From contig JAPUEK010000042.1 in assembly GCA_027492585.1 (NCBI GenBank), positions 1-64,000 on the forward strand: 64,000 nucleotides of DNA, in the 5' to 3' direction. Under the pieces are notes generated by a model. The model was not told the DNA's origin, made no database searches, and was given only the letters and a program-made list of their open reading frames with translations. Source of the DNA: Paracoccaceae bacterium (GTDB lineage Bacteria; Pseudomonadota; Alphaproteobacteria; Rhodobacterales; Rhodobacteraceae). The position numbers and the translations under genes were made by a program. Shown here in pieces: positions 25,162-34,495 of this stretch (position 1 is its first letter; every line of letters starts with the position of its first letter).

Positions 25162-25275
25162 TTGACGATTGTGTGAAACCACCGTAGCTTCTGCGCCATG
25201 AAGTCGGCCAGTCCGACAGGGAGCAAAAAATAAATTGTAAAAGGGCCGGGTCCTCCTGGCCCTTTTGCTTTTTCT
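25162..25275 (+). ncRNA. Candidate sRNA/mini-mRNA with promoter, CCTCCT loop and terminator
   Basis: TTGACG (25162-25167), 17 bp, then TAGCTT (25185-25190) make a plausible sigma-70 promoter. The RNA would start near 25197, contain a GTCGG/CCGAC hairpin, and end at AAAAGGGCC/GGCCCTTTT plus a T-rich tail (to about 25275). The terminator loop carries TCCTCCT, an anti-Shine-Dalgarno-like sequence seen in rhodobacterial sRNAs. An 11-codon ORF (25198-25233, MKSASPTGSKK) begins at the predicted 5' end. Length is about 75-80 nt. Confidence 0.6.
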
Positions 25276-25429
25276 CCCGCTCCCTGTCAGGGGATGGCCG
25301 GCGTCCCCCTTGCATTTCCGGTGATCACGGTTTCTCTATGCCGGGATTCCGCCGGCCCGGCATTTCGGGCCTGACACAGATCGCCACCCATGTTAGAGGC
25401 AGCGCGGCACAACCAAGGAAGTGACAGAA

Positions 25430-26137
25430 ATGTCCATGACGGAAACTTCGCGCAAACTGGCCCTTTCGCTGGGTCTCGGGCTTGGCCTTCTGGCGGCTCC
25501 GGCGCTCTTCGCACAGGAAACCACCGCTCCGGCGGCCGATGCCGCGGCACCTGCCGAAGGCACGGTGACGGCGGATCAGGCCTCTCCCGACGGGCTGTCG
25601 ATGGGGGCGGAACCCGTGGCCACGCCCGAGAGCCTGACCCAGGAGACGGCAGAGGTCGGCCAGACCTACATGCTGAAGAAGTTCGAGCTCTGGGAGCAGC
25701 GCTGCGTGAAGATGGCCGACGGCTCCGATCCCTGCCAGCTCTATCAGCTCCTGAAGGACAAGGACGGCAATTCGGTCGCCGAGATCAGCCTCTTCGGCCT
25801 GCCCGCCGGTGGTCAGGCCGCGGCGGGGGCGACGATCATCGCGCCGCTGGAAACCCTGCTGACCGCCAATCTGGCCATTGCCATCGACACCGGCAAGGCC
25901 AAGATCTACCCGTTCACCTTCTGCGCGGCCATCGGCTGCGTGGCGCGCGTCGGCTTCACCGCCGATGAGGTCGCCCAGTTCAAGAAGGGCGCCAATGCGG
26001 TGATCACCATCGTCCCGGCCGTGGCGCCGGATCAGAAAGTGGTGCTGGACGCCTCGCTGAAAGGTTTCACCGCCGGGTTCGAGGCCGTGAAGGCCACGAC
26101 GCCCGCTCCGGCGCCCGCCGCTCCGGCTGCGCCCTGA
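25430..26137 (+). CDS. Invasion-associated locus B (IalB) family protein
   Basis: 235 aa from MSMTETS; AAGGAAG lies upstream with suitable spacing. Signal peptide LALSLGLGLGLLAAPALFA-QE, then a Pro/Ala/Thr-rich linker and the IalB domain: FELWEQRCVKM, DPCQLYQLL, the Gly/Pro-rich ISLFGLPAG, and FCAAIGCVARVGF with paired Cys. The family is periplasmic and named from Bartonella invasion, but is common in free-living alphaproteobacteria where its role is unknown. The C-terminus is a Pro/Ala repeat. A terminator follows. Confidence 0.85.
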   Translation: MSMTETSRKLALSLGLGLGLLAAPALFAQETTAPAADAAAPAEGTVTADQASPDGLSMGAEPVATPESLTQETAEVGQTYMLKKFELWEQRCVKMADGSDPCQLYQLLKDKDGNSVAEISLFGLPAGGQAAAGATIIAPLETLLTANLAIAIDTGKAKIYPFTFCAAIGCVARVGFTADEVAQFKKGANAVITIVPAVAPDQKVVLDASLKGFTAGFEAVKATTPAPAPAAPAAP

Positions 26138-26160
26138 TCCTTCCGGCAGCGCAAACAGGA

Positions 26161-26185
26161 AACCCCGCCCTTCGGCGGGGTTTTT
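26161..26185 (+). terminator. Rho-independent terminator after the IalB-family gene
   Basis: AACCCCGCC/GGCGGGGTT with a CTTC tetraloop, followed by a T tract. It lies 24 bp past the stop codon, and its mirror structure may also end the convergent ketosynthase operon. Confidence 0.9.
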
Positions 26186-26221
26186 CATTGGGGAAGGCCC
26201 TGTCTCCGAGAAAGCCGCGCC

Positions 26222-27430
26222 TCACACCTTTCGCAGCGCGATCACCGCATTGAGACCGCCAAAGGCGAAGGCATTGGACAGCACCACCTGCACCCGTGCC
26301 TGCCGCGCCACGTTCGGCACCACGTCGAGCGCACATTCCGGGTCCGGCTCCTCATAGCCGATGGTCGGGGCGATCACGCCCTTCGTGAGCGCCATCAGGC
26401 AGGCGAGCAGCTCCACCGCCCCCGTGCCGCCGATCAGATGGCCGTGCATGGATTTGGTGGAGGAAATCATCAGCCGGTCCGCATGGGCGCCGAAGACATC
26501 GGCCACCGCCGCACATTCGGTCTTGTCATTGGCCGCCGTGCCGGTGCCATGGGCGTTGATATAGCCCACGTCCTCGGGGTTGATGCGCCCATCCTGCAAG
26601 GCCCCGGCAATCGCCCGCGCCGCCCCCTGTTTCGAGGGCATGACGATATCGGCGGCATCCGAGGTCATGGCGAAACCCACCACCTCGCCCAGAATCTCCG
26701 CCCCCCGCGCCCGCGCATGGTCGAATTCCTCGAAGACGAAGACCGCCGCCCCCTCCCCCTGAACCATGCCGGAACGGTTGAGGCTGAAGGGCCGGCAGGC
26801 CTCCTTCGACATGACCCGCAGACCCTCCCAGGCCTTGATCCCGCCGAAGCACAGCATGGATTCCGACCCGCCGGTCAGCATGACCTTCGCCCCGCCGGAA
26901 CGGATCATCTGGAAGGCCAGCCCCATGGCGTGATTGGAACTCGCGCAGGCCGTGGCCACCGAAAAGGCCGGTCCCTTGAGGTTGAACTCCATCGAGACAT
27001 GGCTGGCGGCGGCATTGTTCATCAGCTTCGGCACGACGAAGGGATGGACGCGGTTCTTCCCCTCCTCATAGACGGTGCGGTAATTCTCGTCCCAGGTATT
27101 GACCCCGCCCGCCGCCGTGCCGAGCACCACGCCCGAGGCATAGCCGAGATGCCCGTCGAAGTTCAGCCCCGACTGCGCCACCGCCTGCCGGGCGGCCAGA
27201 AGGGTGAACTGGGTGAACTTGTCGTAGAAGGTGATCTGCTGGCGGTTGAAATGCGCCTCCGGGTCCCAGCCATGGACCTGCCCGCCGATGCGGATGGCCA
27301 GCCGGTCCTTGTCGCGGATGTCGAGTTCGGTGATCCCGCAGCGCCCGTCGGCAAAGGCGTCATAGGTGCCGGAAACATCCTGGGCGAGCGCGTTGATCGT
27401 GCCGGCGCCGGTGATCGCCACCCGCTTCAT
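26222..27430 (-). CDS. Beta-ketoacyl-ACP synthase (FabF-like)
   Basis: 402 aa thiolase-fold condensing enzyme. Cys nucleophile in TACASSNHA (near 165), catalytic His in NAHGTGT and in SMHGHLIGGTGA, and the C-terminal FGGLNAVIAL motif. It condenses malonyl-ACP with an acyl primer. Its start overlaps the stop of a dedicated ACP gene by 4 bp, and lpxD lies upstream, so a role in making a special acyl chain for lipid A is likely rather than bulk fatty-acid synthesis. The exact chain is unknown. Confidence 0.92.
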   Translation of the reverse strand: MKRVAITGAGTINALAQDVSGTYDAFADGRCGITELDIRDKDRLAIRIGGQVHGWDPEAHFNRQQITFYDKFTQFTLLAARQAVAQSGLNFDGHLGYASGVVLGTAAGGVNTWDENYRTVYEEGKNRVHPFVVPKLMNNAAASHVSMEFNLKGPAFSVATACASSNHAMGLAFQMIRSGGAKVMLTGGSESMLCFGGIKAWEGLRVMSKEACRPFSLNRSGMVQGEGAAVFVFEEFDHARARGAEILGEVVGFAMTSDAADIVMPSKQGAARAIAGALQDGRINPEDVGYINAHGTGTAANDKTECAAVADVFGAHADRLMISSTKSMHGHLIGGTGAVELLACLMALTKGVIAPTIGYEEPDPECALDVVPNVARQARVQVVLSNAFAFGGLNAVIALRKV

Positions 27431-27735
27431 CTTGCGGCGACCAGCCCTTCGACGGCGGCGATGATCGCGGCCACCGAGGAGATGTCGAACTCCGAAGCCG
27501 TGGGGTCATTGGCGTTGAACGGCACGGAGATGTCGAAGGCTTCCTCGATGGCGAAGATGGATTCCACCAGACCGAGGCTGTCGATGCCGAGGCTTTCGGG
27601 CGTCGCTTCCGGGGTCACGTCCGCGAGGTCCAGAACCGCCTGTTCGGCAATGATGGCCCGCACCCGCTCTGCGATGCTCGTGGTTTCGGTATGGCTGTTC
27701 CTGCCAGTGTCGCTCGCTGTCCCGGTCGCAGTCAT
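27427..27735 (-). CDS. Dedicated acyl carrier protein
   Basis: 102 aa. The phosphopantetheine site is GIDSLGLVE (Ser near residue 51) in an acidic four-helix fold. A polar, Thr/Ser-rich extension of about 20 residues precedes the domain. It differs from housekeeping AcpP (DSLDTVE type) and is coupled to the ketosynthase by ATGA overlap, so it is probably its private carrier. Confidence 0.9.
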   Translation of the reverse strand: MTATGTASDTGRNSHTETTSIAERVRAIIAEQAVLDLADVTPEATPESLGIDSLGLVESIFAIEEAFDISVPFNANDPTASEFDISSVAAIIAAVEGLVAAR

Positions 27736-27766
27736 CTAGGCCCTTTCTTCGGCTTCCTCCGGCGGT

Positions 27767-28858
27767 CTAGTCGGTCTCCGTGACGGTTCCGTGACCCTTC
27801 TCAAGCGCGGCAACCCGTGCCGCCAGACGCGGCAGACGGCGCAGCGCCTTCTGGATCTCGACATGGGATTCCATCTTCACCGCCGGATAGCCCAGAAGCA
27901 CCCGCCCGGCGGGCGCGTTGGTGAAGACCTTGGTGGCCCCGCCGCAGATCACATCGTCACCGATGAAGATGTTGTCATTGACCCCGCATTGCCCGGCCAG
28001 CACCACGCGGTCGCCGATGCGGCTCGACCCGGCAATGCCGACCTGCCCGCAGAGCAGGCAATCGCGCCCGACCTGAACGTTGTGACCGACATGCACGAGA
28101 TTGTCGAGCTTGGTGCCGGAGCCGATCACCGTATCGCGGATCGTGCCGCGGTCGATGGCGCAATTGGCGCCGATCTCCACGTCATCCCCGATGCTCACGG
28201 CGCCGAGAGAATGGATACGGGTCCAGCTTTGCTGGCGGATTTCCTCACGATGCCCAAGGGTTGCGCGGATTTCCTCAACCCCCGACCTCTCGGGCGTCAC
28301 AAAGGAGAAGCCGTCAGAACCGATCACCGCCCCCGGCTGGCAGATGAAACGGTCGCCGATCTTCACCCGCGCCCCGATCCGCGCGCCTTGCAGGATCAGC
28401 GCATCGGAGCCGATCACCGCGCCTTCGGCGATGGAGACATGGCTGGCGATCCGCGCGCCCGGCCCGATCCTTGCACCCGCACCGATGGTCACGAAGGGAC
28501 CGACGGCCGCACCCGCGCCCAGCTGCGCCGAAGGGTCCACCACCGCCATCGGATGCACGCCTGCGGCGATCTGCGGTCCCGGATCGAGCATCCGCGACAG
28601 CCCCGCCATGGCAAGCCGCCCGCGCGGCGCGAAGATCGCGGCCTTCAGCCCCAACCCCTGCCAATCCGCCCCCGGCCAAAGGAGCGCCACCTGCGCCTGC
28701 CCCTGCGCCAGCCCCGCCGCATATTTCGGGTCCATGGCAAGCGCGAGCGCCCCCTCCCCGGCCGAGGCCGGTTCGGAGGCATGGGTCACGGTCAGATCAA
28801 GATCGCCCGCCGCCTCCGCCCCGAGGGCGGTCGCAATTTCACGGATGCTGTGGGCCAT
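27767..28858 (-). CDS. lpxD: UDP-3-O-acylglucosamine N-acyltransferase
   Basis: 363 aa. An N-terminal LpxD domain (residues 1-100) is followed by left-handed beta-helix hexapeptide repeats (AQLGAGAAVGPFVTIGAGARIG), the catalytic His region LVHVGHNVQVG, and a C-terminal helical tail (IQKALRRLPRLAARVAALEKG). It adds the N-linked 3-hydroxyacyl chain in lipid A synthesis from acyl-ACP. GGAGG lies 5 nt before the ATG. It leads the ACP-ketosynthase pair in one leftward operon. Confidence 0.93.
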   Translation of the reverse strand: MAHSIREIATALGAEAAGDLDLTVTHASEPASAGEGALALAMDPKYAAGLAQGQAQVALLWPGADWQGLGLKAAIFAPRGRLAMAGLSRMLDPGPQIAAGVHPMAVVDPSAQLGAGAAVGPFVTIGAGARIGPGARIASHVSIAEGAVIGSDALILQGARIGARVKIGDRFICQPGAVIGSDGFSFVTPERSGVEEIRATLGHREEIRQQSWTRIHSLGAVSIGDDVEIGANCAIDRGTIRDTVIGSGTKLDNLVHVGHNVQVGRDCLLCGQVGIAGSSRIGDRVVLAGQCGVNDNIFIGDDVICGGATKVFTNAPAGRVLLGYPAVKMESHVEIQKALRRLPRLAARVAALEKGHGTVTETD

Positions 28859-28888
28859 GGCGTCCTCCGGTCCTGACGGGCGGAAGGA

Positions 28889-30529
28889 TTAGCCCTGAAC
28901 GCCGTCCAAGACCACCCCGGCCTTGGTCAGCGCCTCGAAAATCGCGGCGTCACGCCCGTAGACATCGCGGCGATAGCTCATCCCGCCCTTGGCCGTGGGC
29001 CAGGCGGTGAAATACACCAGATGCACCGGCACCCCGTTGGTCAGCGTGACATTGCTTTCCCGCCCGCCGTCCAGCTCCGACTGGAACAGGCCCTTCGGAT
29101 CGTCGCTTTGCGCCGACAGGAGCGTATAGGCGAAGTCGAAGGGATCGCCGAGCCGGATGCAGCCGTGGCTGTAGGCCCGCACCTCGTTGGCGAAAAGGTT
29201 CTTGGCCGGGGTGTCATGCAGGTAGATGTTGTAGGGGTTCGGGAACATGAACTTCACCTTGCCGAGCGCATTGCCGTCCGAAGGCGGCTGGCGCAGGCCG
29301 AAGGGGAAGGAAGAGGCGGAATAGGCCGCGAAATTCACCGCCCCGCGCGGCACCACCCGGCCCTTGCTGTCCACCACCTGAAGATGGCCGACCGCATTGG
29401 GGTTGCGCTGCAGAAGCGGCAGATATTCCTTGACGATGATGGACCGCGGCACGCCCCAGCTCGGGTTCACCACCATATATTCCATCTTGTCGGAAAATTC
29501 CGGGGTGCGCTGATCGGGAACGTTCTTGCCGATCACCGCGCGGGTCTCGAAGGTCACGCGGCCCTGATCGACGATGCGGGCGACGAAATCGGGCAGGTTC
29601 ACCCAGATATGGCGGCTGCCGCGCGGGGCGTCGCCCATCCAGCGGAGCCGTTCAAGCGCCACCACCACCGATTTCAGCCGCGCCTCCGGCGGCTGGTTGA
29701 TCGCGGCGATCGTCGCCTCGGAGGCGATGCCGTCGGCGGTCAGCCCCATATCCACCTGAAAGCGCTGCACGGCCCGCGACAGCGCCCGGTCATAGCTGCC
29801 GCTCGCCGAATGGCCGAGGTAGCCGAGCGCCACCAGCCGGTCGCGCAGCGCCACGACCGCAGGCCCCTTCTGCCCCGGCTGAAGCGCGCCCGCCGGAACC
29901 GGCGCCCCCCAGAGGTTGCCGGCGATCACCGCCTCCAGCCGCATCTTCTCTTTCATCAGCCGGGCATATTCCGGCCCGCGCGGCGTCAGCGCGTGCAGGT
30001 AGCGCGCAGGTTCCGACCCCGCGATCCCGGCCAGAAGGGCGGCGGGCTCCGGCCGGACGATCTCGCGCACGATGGTCGGGTCGATCTTCGACGGCACGAG
30101 CGCGCCGCTTTTCACATCCCGCGCATAGGCGAGATAGGCCGTGGTCATCGCCACTTCGAGCCGGCCCCGGTCGCCTTCCGTGACGGCCGAGCGGAAGGCA
30201 TGGATCAGCCCGGCGCGGTCATAGCGTTCCACCGGCAGCCCCTGCACGGAGGCCTCGTCGAGCGCGTCAAGGAAGGCGGCGCGGCGGGCGACATCCTCCG
30301 GCCCGGTCCAGAGCGGTGCGTAGGCGCGGGTACGGTAGAACTCGGCAACCGATTCCTGCGCCGCTGCCGCCTCGGCGACGGCGCGGGTGAAGGAGGGATT
30401 CTGCCCCTGAACCACCGCCTGCGCCCGCGCAGCGCCCGCGAAAGAGAGTGTCAAGGCCGTTGCCGCCACAAAACTGAGCAGGCTTCCGCGCAGCGAGAAG
30501 GAAAAGGACGGGGAGAAAGTCTTGGTCAC
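28889..30529 (-). CDS. L,D-transpeptidase, YcbB type
   Basis: 546 aa, GTG start with AAGGA 6 nt upstream. A signal peptide (SLLSFVAATALTLSFAGAARA) is followed by a helical region and a peptidoglycan-binding domain (LRDRLVALGYLGHSASGSYDRALSRAVQRFQ, shown here only as location about 220-260). The YkuD catalytic domain has IYLHDTPAKNLF and YSHGCIRLGDP with the active Cys. It makes 3-3 peptidoglycan crosslinks in the periplasm. It is divergent from another wall enzyme. Confidence 0.92.
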   Translation of the reverse strand: MTKTFSPSFSFSLRGSLLSFVAATALTLSFAGAARAQAVVQGQNPSFTRAVAEAAAAQESVAEFYRTRAYAPLWTGPEDVARRAAFLDALDEASVQGLPVERYDRAGLIHAFRSAVTEGDRGRLEVAMTTAYLAYARDVKSGALVPSKIDPTIVREIVRPEPAALLAGIAGSEPARYLHALTPRGPEYARLMKEKMRLEAVIAGNLWGAPVPAGALQPGQKGPAVVALRDRLVALGYLGHSASGSYDRALSRAVQRFQVDMGLTADGIASEATIAAINQPPEARLKSVVVALERLRWMGDAPRGSRHIWVNLPDFVARIVDQGRVTFETRAVIGKNVPDQRTPEFSDKMEYMVVNPSWGVPRSIIVKEYLPLLQRNPNAVGHLQVVDSKGRVVPRGAVNFAAYSASSFPFGLRQPPSDGNALGKVKFMFPNPYNIYLHDTPAKNLFANEVRAYSHGCIRLGDPFDFAYTLLSAQSDDPKGLFQSELDGGRESNVTLTNGVPVHLVYFTAWPTAKGGMSYRRDVYGRDAAIFEALTKAGVVLDGVQG

Positions 30530-30893
30530 GGCACATCCTTCACATCAACAGCGGCGCCGCGACGAACTCCGTCCAAACGGCCAATTTCCTTAACTTTCCT
30601 TCAAATCCGGCGGAGTGTAAACCGCCCCGCTCCCGCGGTCCGCGGGAAAACCGGCCCGCTTGCGGCGATTGTCTCATTTCGAACACGAATAGGCAGCCTG
30701 CGGAATTCCCCACTTGCAACTTTGGTGTTCAGCAAAAATTTGCCGATTGGCGCGAGACTCGAGTCGAAACGGTTGATCTGGCCTTTGGAACTTCACGCGT
30801 CTGTGTCATAAAGCTCAGGCACTTGGGGATAAGTGGCAGAACAACCGCCGGCACAGGCGGTCAGAAAGACCAGCGACGGGACAGGCGCAAAGA
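30530..30893. promoter_or_regulatory. Divergent intergenic region between two peptidoglycan genes
   Basis: 364 bp without a gene, more AT-rich than its surroundings, especially 30700-30760 (CAGCAAAAATTTGCC). It must hold the promoters of both the L,D-transpeptidase and the DUF882 gene. I see no single convincing -35/-10 pair or operator, so no site is called. Confidence 0.5.
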
Positions 30894-31463
30894 ATGGCGA
30901 ACATGAAATCTATGGGTATGACGCGGCGTGGGCTGCTGGGTGCTTTTGCAGCGACCGCCGTAATCGCAGCCCCCACCTATTCGAACGCTTTCGGGCTGCT
31001 GCGCGGGGCGGGCGACATCCGGCGGATCAACATGTATTCGGGGCGGACGGGCGAAAGCATCGACACGATCTACTGGATCGAAGGGGAATACATCCCGGAG
31101 GTTCTGAAGGAAATCAACCGCTTCATGCGCGACTGGCGCTCCGATGATGTGGTCACCATGGACCCGCGCAACTTCGACATCATCGCCGCCTCGCATCGGC
31201 TGATGGATGTGAGCGAGCCTTACATGCTGCTCTCCGGCTACCGGAGCCCGGCGACCAATGCGATGCTGCGCTCGCATTCGCGCGGCGTGGCGAAGAACTC
31301 CCTGCATATGAAGGGTCAGGCGGCGGATCTGCGGCTGAAGTCGCGCTCGGTCGGCCAGATGGCCAAGGCGGCGAAGGCCTGCGCTTCGGGCGGGGTCGGG
31401 ACCTATCCGCGCTCCAACTTCGTCCATATGGATTGCGGCCCGGTCCGCACCTGGGGCGGCTGA
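30894..31463 (+). CDS. DUF882 (YcbK/M15A-like) Tat-exported peptidase
   Basis: 189 aa. Twin-arginine signal MTRRGLLGAFAATAV, then a domain with metal-binding HxxxxxxD (SLHMKGQAADL) and FVHMDCG, as in M15-type murein peptidases. MLLSGYRSPATN and RSHSRGVAKN are family hallmarks. It probably cleaves peptidoglycan peptides in the periplasm, complementing the divergent L,D-transpeptidase. The start could be 30894 or a Met a few codons later; the Tat motif is kept either way. Confidence 0.9.
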   Translation: MANMKSMGMTRRGLLGAFAATAVIAAPTYSNAFGLLRGAGDIRRINMYSGRTGESIDTIYWIEGEYIPEVLKEINRFMRDWRSDDVVTMDPRNFDIIAASHRLMDVSEPYMLLSGYRSPATNAMLRSHSRGVAKNSLHMKGQAADLRLKSRSVGQMAKAAKACASGGVGTYPRSNFVHMDCGPVRTWGG

Positions 31464-31488
31464 GCGGCAACAGACCGGAAGTCAGGCA

Positions 31489-31513
31489 AAAGGGCGCCCC
31501 CGTGGCGCCCTTT
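31489..31513 (+). terminator. Terminator after the DUF882 gene
   Basis: AAAGGGCGCC/GGCGCCCTTT, a 10-bp stem with a CCCGT loop, ends in a short T run 25 bp past the stop codon. Confidence 0.85.
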
Positions 31514-31651
31514 GTCATTTGCCGATGCGGGGATTGTCCCCGAAGTGGAGACAATTGGGGTAGCTTTTGAGGAGGTTTGCCGGGATGGCGTGATGGTGCC
31601 GAGGCTCAGGGTCCATCGACATTTGGCAAGCCTTGCGACCCTCTTGCGCCC

Positions 31652-31709
31652 CCGGAGGGGTTTTGCACCCCTCCGGACCTCCCCGCAGGATATTTGAGGC
31701 AAGATGAAG
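31652..31709 (+). repeat. Intergenic element copy 1 (hairpin + GGATATTT + ATGAAG)
   Basis: CCGGAGGGGT/ACCCCTCCGG forms a 10-bp hairpin (31652-31676), followed by CCCCGCAGGATATTT and, about 10 bp on, AAGATGAAG. The same modular layout recurs between 43 and 57 kb in this window, always between genes. The rest of the 31514-31999 gap holds no recognisable gene. Confidence 0.75.
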
Positions 31710-31999
31710 GGGGAGGAGGCGCGCTCGTGCTGGCCGCCTCCATTCGGACCGTGGATCATGTCCGGCCCTCCGCCACAGGGGGAGGAAACGCGCGCCTGAT
31801 CGCTTGGCGCCCTTGTGGCCATTGTGAGCCGCCCCGGCCGTGGCGGAGGGCCGTGCCTCACATTTCACCTTGCACCAGGGTCGTGCCGCCGCGTGCGCCG
31901 TGGAGGGACAATGGCACGCCTCATCCCATGGCAGCCTTGGCCATTCCACGCGCGCCCTGTGGGGAAGGATGGGGGCATGGCCTCGGCCGAAGCCGCGCC

Positions 32000-32755
32000 C
32001 TACTCCTCCTCCGGCATCTCGCCGTTATCCGCCGCCCGCCCGGCATCGGGATGGCCACGGAACCCCTGCGCCACCACGAATTTCTCCGAACTGTCGGCGC
32101 GCGAGGCCGGGGGTTTCACATTGGCGACCTTCTTGAAGGCCCGCTTCAGGATCGACTGGAGTTCGTTCTCCGCCCCGCCCGCCAGCACCTTGGCGACGAA
32201 GGTGCCGCCCTCCTCCAGCACGTCGAAGGCGAAATAGGCCGCCGCCTCGCAAAGCGCGATGATCCGCAAATGGTCCGTCCCCTTGTGGCCGGAGGCCGCC
32301 GCCGCCATGTCGGACATGACCACATCCGCCCGCCCGCCGAGCCAGCCCTTGACCAGATCATCGGCCTCGTCAGAGAGGAAATCGAGCTGGTGGATCTGCG
32401 CGCCCTGGATCGGTTCCACCTCCTGAAGGTCCACCCCCAGAACCGTGCCGATGGGCTTCGAGACCCGCTCGCCGAGCGCATTGACCCGCCCGACCGCGAC
32501 CTGGCACCAGCCCCCCGGCGCGCAGCCGAGGTCCACCACCCGCGCCCCCGGCTTCAGGAAGCCGAACTTGTCGTCCAGCTCCAGGATCTTGAAGGCCGCG
32601 CGCCCGCGGTAGCCCTCCTTCTTGGCGCGCTGAACGTAAGGGTCGTTCAACTGCCGCTCAAGCCAGAGCGTCGAAGACAGCTTGCGCCCCTTCGCCGTCT
32701 TGACCCGCACGCGCAATTCCCGCTGTCCGCGGCCGGAGGTGTTCTTTTCGGTCAT
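32000..32755 (-). CDS. rlmE: 23S rRNA (uridine-2'-O)-methyltransferase
   Basis: 251 aa. FtsJ/RrmJ fold with SAM motif [11 protein letters not shown] near residue 75 and the K-D-K-E tetrad: RAAFKILEL (Lys), VVMSDMA (Asp), GTFVAKV (Lys), SSEKFVV (Glu). It methylates U2552 of 23S rRNA late in 50S assembly. The C-terminal acidic tail (DNGEMPEEE) is extra. Its start overlaps the upstream phosphatase stop (ATGA). Confidence 0.95.
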   Translation of the reverse strand: MTEKNTSGRGQRELRVRVKTAKGRKLSSTLWLERQLNDPYVQRAKKEGYRGRAAFKILELDDKFGFLKPGARVVDLGCAPGGWCQVAVGRVNALGERVSKPIGTVLGVDLQEVEPIQGAQIHQLDFLSDEADDLVKGWLGGRADVVMSDMAAAASGHKGTDHLRIIALCEAAAYFAFDVLEEGGTFVAKVLAGGAENELQSILKRAFKKVANVKPPASRADSSEKFVVAQGFRGHPDAGRAADNGEMPEEE

Positions 32756-33888
32756 AGGTAAGGTCCGTCATCCAGAACGCCATCTGCGCTCATCTGTGCA
32801 TAAAGAAGGCCCTCGCGCAGCCCGCGATCGGCCACGGAAAGGCGGTCGGTCGGCCAGATCCGCATCAGTGCCTGAAGAATTGCCGCGCCGGACATGATCA
32901 GCGTGTGCCGGTCGCGTCCGATGCGCGGGTCGGTGCGCCGCCCCTCCGGCCCGAGGGAGAGGTAATCGCGGATCACGAGGTCGATCTGGTCGGAGGTCAT
33001 CTGCAACCCGTCCACCTTGGTCCGGTCATAGCGGCGCAGGCCGAGGTGGCTCGCCGCCACCGTCGTCACCGTGCCGGAGGTGCCGATGATCTGGAACCCG
33101 TCGCGCGGCTGGGCGGCATTGTAGGGCGAGAAGGAGGAGAGGTTTTCCTCGAAGAACCAGCTCATCAGCGCAAAGCGCGCACCGTCGTCCTCCACGTCCT
33201 GAAACTGGTCCTTGAGCGTCGCCACCCCGAGCGGGACCGAGATCCAGTCCACCACTCGCGCTCCCCCCTCCGGCTGGGCGGCAAACCCCCGGTGCAGCCG
33301 CATGATGGCGCGGGAGCGGTCCTCCGGCGCCACGGAGGAAATGTCGATCCACACGAGTTCGGTGGAGCCGCCGCCGATGTCCACGATCAGAAGCTGCTCG
33401 GTCCGCGCCGAGACCAGCGGCGCACAGGAGATGACGGCCAGCCGCGCCTCCTCCTCTGCCGTGATCACCTCGACGTTGAGCCCGGTTTCCCGCCGTACCT
33501 GCCGCATGAACTCCTTGCCGTTGCGCGCGCGCCGGCAGGCCTCGGTCGCCACCAGCCGGAAGCGGCCGACGCCGTGCTGCTCGATCTTCTTCTGGCAGAT
33601 CCGCAGGGCCTGGATCGTGCGGCCCATGGAGGCGCGCGACAGCCGGCCGGATGCCTCCAGCCCCGCGCCAAGCTGCACGGTCTTGGAAAAGGAATCCACG
33701 ACCTGAAACTGACTGCCCCGCGGCTGGGCAATCAGCATCCGGCACGAATTCGTGCCGAGGTCCAAAGCCGCATAAAGCTGCCCGGACCCGGCTTTGGGGG
33801 GAGCCGACGTTGCAACGCTGCGAGAAGCGACGGGCGCCTCGACCGCAAGCTCTTTCGCGTCCGCCCCCCGGGGACGCTCGGGCGCCAT
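32752..33888 (-). CDS. Ppx/GppA-family phosphatase
   Basis: 378 aa. ASKHA-type ATPase fold: [14 protein letters not shown] near residue 42, [15 protein letters not shown] near 170, and [11 protein letters not shown]. The family hydrolyses polyphosphate or pppGpp; which substrate cannot be told from sequence. An N-terminal 35 residues rich in Ala/Ser/Pro are likely disordered. It is coupled to rlmE, a common alphaproteobacterial pair. Confidence 0.9.
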   Translation of the reverse strand: MAPERPRGADAKELAVEAPVASRSVATSAPPKAGSGQLYAALDLGTNSCRMLIAQPRGSQFQVVDSFSKTVQLGAGLEASGRLSRASMGRTIQALRICQKKIEQHGVGRFRLVATEACRRARNGKEFMRQVRRETGLNVEVITAEEEARLAVISCAPLVSARTEQLLIVDIGGGSTELVWIDISSVAPEDRSRAIMRLHRGFAAQPEGGARVVDWISVPLGVATLKDQFQDVEDDGARFALMSWFFEENLSSFSPYNAAQPRDGFQIIGTSGTVTTVAASHLGLRRYDRTKVDGLQMTSDQIDLVIRDYLSLGPEGRRTDPRIGRDRHTLIMSGAAILQALMRIWPTDRLSVADRGLREGLLYAQMSADGVLDDGPYL

Positions 33889-34171
33889 TTTCGCCCTCCA
33901 TAGGTGGTTGTCCTCAAGGTAACCCCGATACCCGTTTGTGACAAGGACCCGATCCCGCGCTTTCCGCCGCGACAGGCCAAGACGCTCATCCTGCTGGTGA
34001 AAAAAGTGCCGATCCGCATCCCCTGCCCCCTTGGCCGGAACGCCGCTTTGCGGCTAGCTCCTTCCCATCCGCAACGCGGGTCGCATCAGGTCGCCGCCAT
34101 GTCGAAAATCGACCCTGCATGTCGCGGACGGGTGATTAGAACAGGGTCAACGGGCAAGGGGGAATCAACGG

Positions 34172-34474
34172 ATGCCGGATGTGGTTGTGGTCTACTGGCG
34201 CGATATTCCCGCGCAGGTGATCGTCGGCAAGGGCCGGCGCGGCGCCAAGGTCCAGCTTTCGGAGCGGTTCGAGCAGGCCATCGACCGCTGCGCCATGAAG
34301 ATCGGCGCAAGGGATGCCGATGCCTATCTCGCCGAATGGCGCAAGGCCGAACCCTATGAGGTCGAGGGCGAGCAGGAGGCGGTCGCCGCCGCCGAGGCCG
34401 CCCGACTGGAAGCCGAATTCGACACCGAGCGCCTGAAGGCGCTGATCCAATCCGAAGGCTGGGCGAAAGCCTGA
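34172..34474 (+). CDS. Virulence_fact-domain small protein of the methyl-transfer cluster
   Basis: 100 aa. VVYWRDIPAQVIVGKGRRGAKV and FEQAIDRCAMKIGARDADAYL match the Virulence_fact domain (PF13769). The C-terminal half is a charged helix (EAARLEAEFDTERLKAL). Despite the name there is no virulence link here. It leads an operon with the MTHFR-like and corrinoid methyltransferase genes, so a role in C1/cobalamin-dependent methyl transfer is inferred. Confidence 0.85.
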   Translation: MPDVVVVYWRDIPAQVIVGKGRRGAKVQLSERFEQAIDRCAMKIGARDADAYLAEWRKAEPYEVEGEQEAVAAAEAARLEAEFDTERLKALIQSEGWAKA

Positions 34475-34495
34475 CCGCATCACGAAAGACCTGAC

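Noticed and set aside
33889-34171. Cobalamin or SAM riboswitch upstream of the methyl-transfer operon
   Set aside because: No B12-box-like or SAM-aptamer arrangement could be made out by eye; nothing is called.
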